A DNA stretch of 40,394 nucleotides from Bacteroidales bacterium (GTDB lineage: Bacteria; Bacteroidota; Bacteroidia; Bacteroidales; UBA4181). Numbering within the stretch: position 1 is the first letter of the stretch; the number at the start of each line of letters is the position of its first letter. Where the stretch lies: contig JAFWVY010000011.1 of NCBI GenBank assembly GCA_017523725.1, positions 1 to 40,394 on the forward strand, written 5' to 3'. The position numbers were made by a program, and so were the translations under genes. A model generated the notes under the pieces. It searched no databases, was not told the DNA's origin, and saw nothing but the letters and a program-made list of their open reading frames with translations. Shown here one piece after another: positions 9,410 through 18,183 of the stretch.

Positions 9410-10984
9410 TCAGAACGGACTTTGAACCAGATTCGGATCCGACATGGAGCCCGGCATGTCGAAAGACGTGTTGTTGGGCATGTCCATGCCGGCCGGCGCA
9501 TTGATTCTCGATGAAAGCTGGGTGTAGGCCTGCGCTTCGGGGGCTGCAGCCAGGCTGTCGCCGTATTCGCCGTCTGCGAGTTCGGTAAATTTGGCGTAAT
9601 CTTTCTGGAAACGGAGTTGGATGGTGTCGAGGGCGCCGTTCCGGTGCTTTGCCACGATGATCTCGGCAATGCCGCGCATGGAGTTGCCCTCGCCGTCTTC
9701 ATACATACCGTAGTATTCCGGCCGGTGGATCATGAGCACCATATCGGCATCCTGTTCGATGGCGCCCGATTCACGGAGGTCGGCCAGTTGCGGACGCTTG
9801 TCCTTGCCGGTCCTGGTTTCCACCCCGCGGTTGAGCTGCGACAGAGCGATGATGGGGATGTTGAGGTCTTTGGCGATGGCTTTGAGCGACCGGGAAATGT
9901 TGGACACCTCCTGCTCGCGGTTGCCTTTCGTGTTGCCTCCCCAGGTCATGAGCTGCAGGTAGTCGACCATGATGATGCCGATGCGCTCCTTCTTGACCAG
10001 TCGCCGGCATTTGGTCCGGAATTCCGATACGGAGATGGACGCCGTGTCGTCGATAAAGATGGGGGCGCTGACCAATGCCTTGATCTTCTGGTCGATATAC
10101 GCCCATTCATCGGGGGAGATCCGGCCACTCCGGATCTTATCAGCCGCTAATTCGGTTTCAGATATAATCAAACGCTTAACCAACTGGGTGGCAGACATTT
10201 CGAGAGAAAAAATAGCCACTCCCGTGTTGTGGTCGAGGGCCATGTTGCGTGCCATCGACAGGGCGAAAGCCGTCTTACCCATGGACGGACGGGCGGCAAT
10301 GATGATCAGGTCTGATTTCTGCCATCCACCGTTGAGCCGGTCGAGCTTGACATAACCCGAAGGTACGCCGCTCAGGCTGTCCTCGCGTTTCCCGGCGTTC
10401 TGGATTTCGGTGAGCACGTCGCCCATCAGGGTCGCGATAGACTGCGTTTCCTGTTTGACGGTACTCTGGGCGATGTCGAACAGCGATTGTTCCGCATTGT
10501 TCAGCACATCGTACACATCGACGGCATCATCGAACGCCCTGTTCTGAATCTCGGTGGCGATGCGGATGAGTTCCCGCTGCAGATACTTCTGATAGATGAT
10601 GCGCGCATGGTATTCAACATGGGCGGCCGACAGCACACGCAGCGTCAGCTGTGTGATATAGAGCGGTCCGCCGACTTCCTCAAGATGCCCCTGCCGGCGC
10701 AGTTCCTGCACGACCGTGTTGGTGTCGATGGGATCGCCCCGCAGGGACAGGTCGGTGATGGCCTGGAAAATCCGGCCGTTGGCGGCACTGTAGAAACATT
10801 CAGGCTTGAGAAATTCCACCACCTCGTAGATAGCGTCCTTCTCAAGCATGACGGCTCCCAGCACGGCTTCCTCCATATCGAGCGCCTGCGGCGGCAGTTT
10901 GCCTTGTTCCAGTCCGATGACCTTGACGGCATCGGTAATATGCGGGTAGGGTTCGTCCGTCTTGCGGGAATTGCTGCGAGCCAT
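9410..10984 (-). CDS. dnaB: Replicative DNA helicase DnaB
   Basis: This is the hexameric replication-fork helicase that unwinds DNA ahead of the replisome and recruits primase. The 524-residue protein has the N-terminal helical domain (about 33-135, LPPQALDMEEAVLGAVML) and a RecA-like C-terminal ATPase. The ATPase shows Walker A ARPSMGKTAF at about 231-240, IIMVDYLQLM (Walker B with the DnaB DYLQL motif), SQLNRGVETR, and LRESGAIEQDADMV. A low-complexity tail of about 50 residues follows the core. No intein interrupts it. A TAnnTTTG box (TAACTTTG, minus strand 11043-11050) lies upstream of the start, with an 8-bp-arm hairpin in the leader. Confidence 0.97.
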   Translation of the reverse strand: MARSNSRKTDEPYPHITDAVKVIGLEQGKLPPQALDMEEAVLGAVMLEKDAIYEVVEFLKPECFYSAANGRIFQAITDLSLRGDPIDTNTVVQELRRQGHLEEVGGPLYITQLTLRVLSAAHVEYHARIIYQKYLQRELIRIATEIQNRAFDDAVDVYDVLNNAEQSLFDIAQSTVKQETQSIATLMGDVLTEIQNAGKREDSLSGVPSGYVKLDRLNGGWQKSDLIIIAARPSMGKTAFALSMARNMALDHNTGVAIFSLEMSATQLVKRLIISETELAADKIRSGRISPDEWAYIDQKIKALVSAPIFIDDTASISVSEFRTKCRRLVKKERIGIIMVDYLQLMTWGGNTKGNREQEVSNISRSLKAIAKDLNIPIIALSQLNRGVETRTGKDKRPQLADLRESGAIEQDADMVLMIHRPEYYGMYEDGEGNSMRGIAEIIVAKHRNGALDTIQLRFQKDYAKFTELADGEYGDSLAAAPEAQAYTQLSSRINAPAGMDMPNNTSFDMPGSMSDPNLVQSPF

Positions 10985-11019
10985 ATATATTATTCTGATT
11001 TTAAAGTTATTCTGTAATA

Positions 11020-11050
11020 AAGCGCACCGATGTGCGCTTCAACAAAGTTA
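11020..11050 (-). promoter_or_regulatory. dnaB promoter -7 box and leader hairpin
   Basis: On the minus strand TAACTTTG (11050-11043) matches the Bacteroidota -7 consensus TAnnTTTG. Directly downstream AAGCGCAC and GTGCGCTT form a perfect 8-bp stem with a 4-nt loop (11020-11039), about 35 nt before the dnaB ATG. The hairpin would start almost at the transcript's 5' end. It could instead close the upstream RluA-family transcript, since a U-rich stretch follows it. Confidence 0.5.
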
Positions 11051-11109
11051 CGGACTTTTTACGACAGTTCGACGGCTGGAGCGGAATCCGCACTGTCGCC
11101 CCGAAAAAA

Positions 11110-11838
11110 TTATGCCGGCCGGCGCGGGTCACCGGGCCGCGTGAACGGCCCCAGCGTGTAGAAAGCGTCCGGGACGGGCGAAGACAGGTGATGCCGCTCG
11201 CCTGTGAAAGGATTGGTGAAGGTGAGTTCGGCGGCGTGCAACGCCAGACGTCCGATGGGCGCACGCCGTCCGCCGTACTTGAGGTCGCCGAGCAACGGGT
11301 GTCCGATGCCCTGCATCTGTACACGGATCTGGTTTTTCCTGCCTGTTTCGAGCTGACATTCCACCAGGCTGCAGTCGGCGGCCGTCTGCAGGATACGGTA
11401 ATGTGTGACAGCCGGGATACCGCTGTCGGGGCGCGGGGAGGAATAGACCATGCGGGCGCTGCTTTCGTGCAGATACGAGCGGATGACCCCCTGTCCCGTG
11501 CCGTCGCCGGTTCGCATCACTCCCTCGACCACAGCGATGTATTTCCGGTGGATGTAGTCTTTCCAGCGCGCCTGGATGGCCTGCTGCGCCTCTTGGCTCC
11601 GGGCGAAAAGAATCAGTCCGGAGGTTTCGCGGTCGAGCCGGTGCACGACAAAAATGCGGGCGCGGGGATCGCGCTGCTTGACATAGTCGCTCACCATCCG
11701 GTAGGCGGTCTGCTCTTTCTCCTTGTCCGTGGCGATGGACAGCAGACCCGCCGGCTTGTCGGCGACCACGTAGTCTCCGTCTTCGAAAACCACCCGGAGG
11801 CGTCTGTGCGGGTTATGATATGTATTGCGGCCGGCCAT
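11110..11838 (-). CDS. RluA-family 23S rRNA/tRNA pseudouridine synthase
   Basis: The enzyme isomerises uridine to pseudouridine in structured RNA. The catalytic signature HRLDRETSGLILFA contains the essential Asp. VVADKPAGLLS near the N-terminus, and RKNQIRVQMQGIGHPLLGDLKYGG near the C-terminus, are further RluA-family motifs. I chose the ATG at 11838 (MAGRNTYHNPHRRL, 242 residues). The frame runs open to 11949, but that extension would overlap the divergent rplS promoter and encodes unrelated residues. No S4 domain is seen. The target nucleotide cannot be told from sequence. It is encoded just upstream of dnaB on the same strand. Confidence 0.88.
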   Translation of the reverse strand: MAGRNTYHNPHRRLRVVFEDGDYVVADKPAGLLSIATDKEKEQTAYRMVSDYVKQRDPRARIFVVHRLDRETSGLILFARSQEAQQAIQARWKDYIHRKYIAVVEGVMRTGDGTGQGVIRSYLHESSARMVYSSPRPDSGIPAVTHYRILQTAADCSLVECQLETGRKNQIRVQMQGIGHPLLGDLKYGGRRAPIGRLALHAAELTFTNPFTGERHHLSSPVPDAFYTLGPFTRPGDPRRPA

Positions 11839-11933
11839 ATGGAACATTTGCGCGAAGATAGGAAAAACTCCTTGCCCGGCAAGGCATCCGGCAGGGGTTG
11901 ACGGCGGCAAAAAAGATAAATTTTCGGAAAACA

Positions 11934-11964
11934 TTTGTTGTTTTTTCAAGAATGTCTATCTTTG
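11934..11964 (+). promoter_or_regulatory. rplS promoter
   Basis: TTTG (11934-11937), a 19-bp spacer and TATCTTTG (11957-11964) match both Bacteroidota promoter elements and spacing. Transcription would begin near 11971, about 40 nt before the rplS ATG. Confidence 0.7.
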
Positions 11965-12010
11965 CTGCCCGTTTTGAGGGAAACAAGGATAACAATAAAA
12001 GAAGCGAGAT

Positions 12011-12370
12011 ATGGACTTAATGAAAGTTGTAAAAGAGCAGTTGGCTGTCGAACAGAACTTTCCTGCATTCAAAAGCGGCGACACCGTGACGGTTCACTAT
12101 AGAATCAAAGAAGGAAACAAGGAGCGTATCCAGCAGTTCAGGGGTGTTGTCATTCAGCGTAAAGGCAGCGACAATACAGCCATGTTCACGGTCCGCAAGA
12201 TGTCGGGCGGCATTGGCGTCGAGAGGATTTTCCCGGTTGCATCGCCGTTCATCGACAAGATTGAAATCAACAAGTACGGCAAGGTGCGTCGTGCGAGAAT
12301 CTATTACCTGAGAAACCTGACCGGCAAGAAAGCGCGTATCGAAGAGAGACGTGTCAACATTGCAAAATAA
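12011..12370 (+). CDS. rplS: 50S ribosomal protein L19
   Basis: L19 sits at the 30S-50S interface of the ribosome. The 119-residue protein matches family length and its conserved segments: [51 protein letters not shown] and the basic C-terminal [15 protein letters not shown]. It is a single-gene unit here, with its own promoter at 11934-11964 and a terminator at 12391-12418. The usual rimM/trmD neighbours of other phyla are absent, as I would expect in Bacteroidales. Confidence 0.98.
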   Translation: MDLMKVVKEQLAVEQNFPAFKSGDTVTVHYRIKEGNKERIQQFRGVVIQRKGSDNTAMFTVRKMSGGIGVERIFPVASPFIDKIEINKYGKVRRARIYYLRNLTGKKARIEERRVNIAK

Positions 12371-12390
12371 ACAGTTTCAGCATAAAGAGG

Positions 12391-12418
12391 AGGCAACCCG
12401 GCGGTTGCCTTTTTTTTT
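12391..12418 (+). terminator. rplS intrinsic terminator
   Basis: AGGCAACC and GGTTGCCT form a perfect 8-bp stem with a CGGC loop, followed by eight more T residues. Its T-tract supplies the TTTG that serves as the candidate -33 element of the next promoter. Confidence 0.9.
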
Positions 12419-12448
12419 GTGCTTATTCCGGCTTTTTATTTAAATTTG
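12416..12448 (+). promoter_or_regulatory. eda/MFS operon promoter
   Basis: TTTG (12416-12419), a 21-bp spacer and TAAATTTG (12441-12448) match the Bacteroidota consensus. The -33 box overlaps the end of the rplS terminator. Confidence 0.6.
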
Positions 12449-12469
12449 TAACCTCTAAAAAAAGACATA

Positions 12470-13144
12470 ATGGCAAGATTCACTAAAATACAAGTTTGCC
12501 GCACGGTTATCGATACCGTGATGGTGCCTGTATTCTATCACAAGGACGTCGAAACCGCTGAGCAGGTGGTGAAAGCCTGCTATGAGGGCGGTGTCAGGGC
12601 GTTCGAGTTCACCAACCGCGGCGATTTCGCGCATGAGGTATTTGCAGAACTGAACAAATGGGCGGCGCAGCATTGCCCAGACATGGTCATGGGTGTGGGG
12701 TCGGTGGTCGATCCCGGTACCGCGGCGCTCTATATGCAGCTGGGAGCCAATTTCGTGGTCGGCCCGCTGTTCAACGCCGATGTGGCGAAAGTCTGCAACC
12801 GCCGGAGCGTGCCTTATATTCCGGGTTGCGCTACGGCGACCGAAATCGGCTGGGCGCAGGAAAGCGGCGCAGACATCGTGAAGGTCTTCCCGGCCGGCAA
12901 CGTGGGCGGTCCGTCGTTCGTCAAGAACATCAAGGCGCCGATGCCGTGGCTGCAGGTGATGGTGACGGGCGGTGTCGAGCCGACCGAAGAGAACCTGACC
13001 AACTGGATGAAAGCCGGCGTCTCGGCCATCGGTATGGGATCCAAGCTTTTCCCCAAGGAAGTGATTGCCGCCAAAGACTGGGCCGCCATCTCCGCCAAGT
13101 GCCGTGAAGCGATGGGCTACATCGCGGCAGCCCGCAACAAATAG
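12470..13144 (+). CDS. eda: 2-dehydro-3-deoxyphosphogluconate (KDPG/KHG) aldolase family protein
   Basis: The enzyme splits 2-keto-3-deoxy-6-phosphogluconate into pyruvate and glyceraldehyde 3-phosphate, the last step of hexuronate and Entner-Doudoroff breakdown. The 224-residue protein has the class I aldolase residues in their usual order: Glu and Arg in AFEFTNR (Glu45/Arg49 equivalents), the GVGSVVDPG loop and the Schiff-base Lys in [13 protein letters not shown]. The ATG follows an A-rich leader about 20 nt after the -7 box. It lies 28 nt ahead of the MFS transporter gene, so both are probably one transcript for import and breakdown of an acid sugar. No KDG kinase is encoded in the window. 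Confidence 0.92.
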   Translation: MARFTKIQVCRTVIDTVMVPVFYHKDVETAEQVVKACYEGGVRAFEFTNRGDFAHEVFAELNKWAAQHCPDMVMGVGSVVDPGTAALYMQLGANFVVGPLFNADVAKVCNRRSVPYIPGCATATEIGWAQESGADIVKVFPAGNVGGPSFVKNIKAPMPWLQVMVTGGVEPTEENLTNWMKAGVSAIGMGSKLFPKEVIAAKDWAAISAKCREAMGYIAAARNK

Positions 13145-13172
13145 CACATTATTAACCTTTAATATCGACAAA

Positions 13173-14615
13173 ATGAGTAATTCAAAGATGACAAATTACC
13201 GGTGGGTGATTTGTATGATGCTGTTCTTCGCGACCACCATCAACTACATGGACCGCCAGGTACTGTCCCTCACGTGGGAGGATTTTATTCGTCCGGAATT
13301 CCACTGGACCAACAACCACTACGGCACCATTACCGGTATTTTCTCGCTGGTTTATGCCATTGCGATGCTTTTCGCCGGTAACATCGTCGACAAACTGGAT
13401 ACGAAGAAGGGCTACTTCTGGAGCATCGCCGTGTGGTCGGTGGGCGCCTGCCTGCATGCCCTCTGCGGCGTCGCTACCGAGATGTTCGTCGGCGTGGACA
13501 GCGCCGAAGCGCTCCGTGCCATCACGGCCGTGGACACCATCAGCAAGATAACACTCATAAGTACCACGCTGTTCATCATTGCCCGGTGCGTCCTGGCCAT
13601 CGGTGAGGCGGGTAACTTCCCGGCGGCCATCAAGGCAACGGCGGAATATTTCCCGAAAAAGGACCGTGCCTTTGCTACCAGTATCTTCAATGCCGGTTCG
13701 ACCATCGGTGCGCTGATTGCGCCGTTCATCATCCCTGTGCTGGCACAGAAATTCGGATGGGAGCTCGCATTTGTGATCATCGGTGCCCTCGGTTTCATCT
13801 GGATGGGCTTCTGGATTTTCGTTTACAAGAAACCCGAGCAGAATCCTTCGGTCAATGCGGCTGAGCTGGAATACATCCTGCAGGACAAGGCCGAAGAGGA
13901 AGCGGCCAAGGAATCGGCGGCTGCCGCAGCGCAGAACGAACCGCAGATTTCGCTGTGGAAGTGCTTCAGCTTCAAGCAGACCTGGGCTTTTGCCGTCGGT
14001 AAGTTCATGACGGATGGTGTGTGGTGGTTCTTCCTGTTCTGGATGCCTTCCTACCTGAAGAACGTGTACGGCATGAGCTCGACCGACCCCAGATTCCAGA
14101 TCGCCATCGGCGTGCTCTATCTGATTGTCATGGTTTCCATCTTCGGCGGTTACCTGCCGACCATCTTCATCGAGAAGAAAAACATGGAACCATATTCGGG
14201 CCGTATGCTGGCCATGCTCATTTTCGCCTTCTTCCCGCTGGTGGCCCTGGCAGCCCAGCCGCTGGCTCCGCTGTCGTACTGGTTCCCGATCATCCTGATC
14301 GGTATCGCCGGTGCTGCGCACCAGTCCTGGTCGGCCAACCTGTTCTCGACCATCGGTGACATGTTCCCGAAATCAACCATCGCCACCATCACCGGTATCG
14401 GCGGTATGGCCGGCGGTCTCGGTTCCTTCCTGATTCAGAAGGGCGCCGGTCTGCTGTTCGACTTCAGCGAAGCTTCCTCCACCTTCTCGGTCTTCGGTTT
14501 CAAAGGCATCCAGGCCGGTTATATGGTGATGTTCACCTTCTGCGGCGTGGCCTACCTGATTGGCTGGATCATCATGAAGGCGCTGGTTCCGCGGTACCAG
14601 AAAATCGAAATCTAG
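13173..14615 (+). CDS. MFS transporter, hexuronate (ExuT/anion:cation symporter) type
   Basis: This inner-membrane symporter of 480 residues has about 12 hydrophobic segments. Its signatures recall the hexuronate branch of the anion:cation symporter family: TTINYMDRQVLSLTWEDFI in helix 1, ARCVLAIGEAGNFPAAIKATAEYFPKKDRAFATS, and GAAHQSWSANLFSTIGDMFPKSTIATITGIGG. The central cytoplasmic loop is Glu/Ala-rich. I chose the ATG at 13173 (MSNSKMTNYRW); the frame is open further upstream but would overlap eda. The partner aldolase supports an acid-sugar substrate such as glucuronate, galacturonate or their keto-deoxy products. The exact sugar is inference. Confidence 0.88.
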   Translation: MSNSKMTNYRWVICMMLFFATTINYMDRQVLSLTWEDFIRPEFHWTNNHYGTITGIFSLVYAIAMLFAGNIVDKLDTKKGYFWSIAVWSVGACLHALCGVATEMFVGVDSAEALRAITAVDTISKITLISTTLFIIARCVLAIGEAGNFPAAIKATAEYFPKKDRAFATSIFNAGSTIGALIAPFIIPVLAQKFGWELAFVIIGALGFIWMGFWIFVYKKPEQNPSVNAAELEYILQDKAEEEAAKESAAAAAQNEPQISLWKCFSFKQTWAFAVGKFMTDGVWWFFLFWMPSYLKNVYGMSSTDPRFQIAIGVLYLIVMVSIFGGYLPTIFIEKKNMEPYSGRMLAMLIFAFFPLVALAAQPLAPLSYWFPIILIGIAGAAHQSWSANLFSTIGDMFPKSTIATITGIGGMAGGLGSFLIQKGAGLLFDFSEASSTFSVFGFKGIQAGYMVMFTFCGVAYLIGWIIMKALVPRYQKIEI

Positions 14616-14636
14616 ATTTCCCTGTACAGGAAGAGA

Positions 14637-14666
14637 GGGATGGCGGTTCTCCGTCATCCCTTTTTT
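14637..14666 (+). terminator. Terminator of the eda/MFS operon
   Basis: GGGATGGCGG and CCGTCATCCC form a 10-bp stem with one G-T pair and a TTCT loop, followed by six T residues. Confidence 0.9.
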
Positions 14667-14691
14667 GATGCCTTGCATCGCTGAAAATATG

Positions 14692-14699
14692 TACCTTTG
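14692..14699 (+). promoter_or_regulatory. uvrA promoter -7 box
   Basis: TACCTTTG matches TAnnTTTG. A start of transcription near 14706 would leave the ATG at 14706 leaderless. The ATG at 14742, preceded by GGGAG (14731-14735), therefore becomes the more likely translation start. Confidence 0.5.
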
Positions 14700-14705
14700 C
14701 GGTTC

Positions 14706-17507
14706 ATGAAACCGCCGCGCGTGAAAAAACGGGAGTCGTATATGGACATCAGGGGTGTCCGGGTGAACAATCTCAAGAATGTGAGCCTGCGGATACCCCG
14801 TAACACCTTGACAGTGATTACCGGTCTGAGCGGCTCCGGCAAATCGTCGCTCGCCTACGACACCATCTACGCGAAAGGTCAGCGCCGGTATGTGGAGAGC
14901 CTGTCGTCGTATGCCCGCCAGTTTCTCGGACGCATACGCAAACCGGCGGTGGACTTCATCTACGGCATCCCGCCGGCCATCGCCATCGAACAGAAGGTGA
15001 CGGTGCGCAATGCGCATTCCACGGTCGGCACATCGACCGAAATCTACGAATATCTCAAGCTGCTGTATGCGCGCATCGGCGTCACCTATTCGCCGGTATC
15101 CGGCGAACCGGTCCGCAAGGATTCGGTGACGGACGTGGTGAATGCCATGTTGTAGTGCGAACGTGGGAGCATGGTGCTGGTGATGTATCCTGTCGCCATA
15201 CAGGCCGACCTGTCTGCGCTCACCGGCCGCCTGCGTCAGGACGGCGTGTCGCGCGTGCTGTGGAACGGGGAGGTGGTCCGGGTGGACGACTTGCCCGGCC
15301 GGGCGGAGACATCGGCAGAGAACCCAGTCTGTTATGCCGTGCTCGACCGCGTGGAGATTTCGGACGATGCCGACGAGACGGCCCGGTATGCCGATTCCGT
15401 GCAGCTGGCGTTTGAGAGTGGTGGCGGCCGGTGCGCGCTGCGTCTCCCGGACGGCGCAGTCCGGGAATACTCGAACCGGTTCGAGCGCGACGGCATGACG
15501 TTCGAGGAACCCTCGACGTATCTGTTCAGTTTCAACAATTCTTACGGCGCCTGTCCGAAATGCGAAGGATTCGGCACCATCATCGGTATTGACGAACGCC
15601 TTGTCGTGCCTGACAAGTCGCTGTCGATATACGGCAATGCGGTGGCCTGCTGGCGTGGCGAGACCATGAGTGTATGGAAGGACCGTCTGCTGCATGTGGC
15701 CGAGCGGTTTGGATTCCCGGTACACAAACCCTATGAGGAACTGTCGGAGAAGAACCTGGCCGACCTGTGGCACGGCAACCGCTACTTTCCCGGCATTGAC
15801 GGGTTCTTCGCCTATGTGGACGAGCACCGCTACAAAATACAGTACCGCGTCATGAAAGCCCGCTTCAGCGGACGGACGGTCTGCCCGCTCTGCGGCGGCA
15901 GCCGCATCCGGCCGGATGCAGCGTATGTCAAGGTAGGCGGCAAGTCGATCCAGGAACTGGTGGAGATGCCGGCGGCCGAATTGCTGGCATGGTTTGAGCA
16001 GTTGTCCCTGACGGATTTCCAGTTGGAAGTGGCCCGCCGGCTGCTGCTCGAAATCAAGAGCCGGCTGTCGTTTCTGTGCGATGTCGGGCTGGGTTATCTG
16101 ACCCTGTCCCGGCGTTCTGCCACGCTGTCGGGCGGCGAGTCGCAGCGCATCAATCTGGCCAAATCGCTGGGCAGTAGTTTGGTAGGTTCGCTTTATATCC
16201 TCGATGAACCCAGTGTGGGGCTCCATCCGCGCGATACGGAGATGCTGGTGAAAGTGCTGAAGGCACTGCGCGATGTCGGCAACACGGTGCTGGTGGTGGA
16301 GCACGACCGGGACATCATCTCGGCCGCCGACTATCTGGTCGATGTGGGGCCCGGTGCCGGGACCCACGGCGGTGAGATTGTTTTTGCGGGGCCTGTCTCC
16401 GAACTCGACCGGGCTGAGCGAAGCGTGACGGCCGATTATCTGTCGGGCCGCAAGTCGCTGCCCGTACCATCGTTCCGACGGCCGTGGCACAGCCGGCTGA
16501 AGATTGTCGGCGCGGCCGAAAACAACCTCAAACACATCGATGTAGAGTTCCCTTTACACACGCTCTGCGTGGTGACGGGAGTCAGCGGATCCGGCAAATC
16601 GACGCTGGTGCGAAACATCCTGTATCCGGCCCTGGCACGCTATTTCGAGCAGTATGACAACGAAGTGGGCGAGTTCCGACGGCTGGAGGGCGACCTGAAG
16701 GAGATTTCGGCGGTGGAATGCATCGACCAGCATCCCATCGGAAAGTCTTCCCGCTCGAACCCGGTCACCTATTGCAAGGCCTACGACGAAATCCGGAAAT
16801 TGTTCGCAGAACAGCCGGCGGCACAGTACAACAACCTGAAGCCCATGCATTTTACGTTCAACTCGGAGGGCGGCCGTTGCGAGATGTGCCAGGGAGAGGG
16901 TACCATCACGGTGGAAATGCAGTTCATGGCGGATGTCAAGCTGGAATGCGAGGCCTGCCATGGCAAACGCTTCAAGGATGAAGTCCTGGAGGTGACCTAT
17001 CGTGGGAAGAATATCTACGATGTCCTCGAGATGAGCGTGGACGAGGCGGTAGCTTTTTTCGGCGAACACCCCTCGACCCTTGAGAAAAGAATCATCGCCC
17101 GGCTGAAGCCGCTGCAGCAGGTCGGCCTGGGGTACATCAAGCTGGGCCAGTCGTCCAGCACACTGTCGGGCGGCGAGAACCAGCGCGTAAAACTGGCCTC
17201 TTTCCTCGTGAAGACCGACAGCATCCGGCCGACGCTGTTCATTTTCGACGAACCCACCACCGGCCTGCACCTGCACGACATCCGGGTGCTGGTCCAGGCG
17301 TTCAATGCGCTGATCGAGCAGGGCCACAGCGTCATTGTCATCGAACATAATGTCGAAGTGATGAAATCGGCCGACTGGATTATCGACATGGGACCCGAAG
17401 CCGGTGAAGCCGGTGGCCGGATCTGCTGTGCCGGTACGCCGGAGCAGGTGGCCGCAGACCCGGAGTCCAGAACGGCCGGATATCTTCGTCAGGCACTGCA
17501 GCGGTAA
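14706..17507 (+). pseudogene. uvrA: Excinuclease ABC subunit A, interrupted by an in-frame amber codon
   Basis: UvrA finds bulky DNA lesions for nucleotide excision repair. The whole frame spans 934 codons, the normal family length. It carries two ABC modules: Walker [10 protein letters not shown] and GVSGSGKST, signatures LSGGESQRINLAKSLG and LSGGENQRVKLASF, and zinc-binding CPKC..CPLC and CEMC..CEAC sets. Codon 150 (15153-15155) is TAG, placed between ATPase I and the UvrB-binding region. The same frame continues open for 784 codons with no other lesion. TAG is an ordinary stop elsewhere in this window, so recoding is unlikely. The choice is between a recent nonsense mutation, a sequencing error, or two separately translated pieces with a restart at ATG 15171 or 15183. 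A start at 14742 ([13 protein letters not shown]) fits the promoter best. Confidence 0.9.
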
Positions 17508-17508
17508 C

Positions 17509-18120
17509 ATGACACTCCTGGCTTTTTACATACATTTCCCTGCCTGGGATACCTCCCTTTTCCTGCGGCTGAACGGCCTGCATACGCCCTTCTGGGATGC
17601 CGTGATGTCGTTCTGTACCAACCTCTGGAACAGCCTCCCGGTTTATCTGTGGATGGCGTGGGCTTTCGTCCGCAGAAACTGCAGGACGGGCCTGCTGGCC
17701 GTTGTCTTCGCGCTGCTTTGTTTCGCGGCGGGCGACCTGCTCGGGGCGGAGGTCATCAAGCCCATGTTCGCCCGGCTGCGGCCGACGCATGCCCCCGCGC
17801 TGGACGGCCTGGTCCATGTTGTCACGGATGTCGGCGGACGCTACGGCTTTGTGTCCATCCATGCCGTCACCACGTTCAGCCTGGCGCTGTTCGCGACACT
17901 GGTGCTCGGCCGGCGCCATCCGCTTTCGTGGTTCGTCTGGCCATGGGCGGCGCTGTTGTCCTACAGCCGGATATACGTCGGCAAACATTATCCGCTGGAT
18001 GTGCTGGCCGGTACCCTGGCCGGGCTGGTGCTGGCCGTGGTCTTCTGGCTGATGTGGAAACGCTGCGTTGCATCATGCCCCTTTACAAACAGGAAAAATC
18101 TTGTATCAGAAAAGGAATAA
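17509..18120 (+). CDS. PAP2-superfamily membrane phosphatase
   Basis: This inner-membrane lipid phosphatase-type protein has 203 residues and 5-6 hydrophobic segments. Motif 1 is KPMFARLRP (K-x6-RP), and motif 3 is SRIYVGKHYPLD (SR-x5-H-x3-D) with its catalytic His. Motif 2 reads VSIHAV, where the consensus is PSGH; the His is kept but the Gly is Ile. The ATG lies 1 nt after the uvrA stop, so it is probably translated from the uvrA transcript. Possible substrates are undecaprenyl diphosphate or phosphatidylglycerol phosphate, but the sequence does not decide. The far C-terminus (TNRKNLVSEKE) is hydrophilic. Confidence 0.85.
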   Translation: MTLLAFYIHFPAWDTSLFLRLNGLHTPFWDAVMSFCTNLWNSLPVYLWMAWAFVRRNCRTGLLAVVFALLCFAAGDLLGAEVIKPMFARLRPTHAPALDGLVHVVTDVGGRYGFVSIHAVTTFSLALFATLVLGRRHPLSWFVWPWAALLSYSRIYVGKHYPLDVLAGTLAGLVLAVVFWLMWKRCVASCPFTNRKNLVSEKE

Positions 18121-18133
18121 ATCGCTACATTTG
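18101..18133 (+). promoter_or_regulatory. fba promoter
   Basis: TACATTTG (18126-18133) matches the -7 consensus, and CTTG ending at 18103 is a weak -33 with a 22-bp spacer. It overlaps the last codons of the PAP2 gene and lies about 50 nt before the fba ATG. Confidence 0.5.
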
Positions 18134-18183
18134 CTGCGCAAACGGGGAAACCCTTGCCAGATAACTTTTTAAAACCAAACAAT

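Noticed and set aside
11839..11949. Upstream extension of the RluA-family gene to an ATG at 11949
   Set aside because: The extra 37 residues do not resemble the family, and the region would overlap the divergent rplS promoter. ATG 11838 fits better.
14373..16535. Minus-strand open frame of 720 codons opposite uvrA
   Set aside because: The composition is typical of an antisense shadow (rich in His, Arg, Gln). The plus strand has all UvrA motifs.
14706..17507. TAG recoded as an amino acid throughout the genome
   Set aside because: Several intact genes in this window end in TAG at the expected family length (eda, the MFS gene, rpe, pepD, DUF4294, TonB-C), so TAG is a working stop here.
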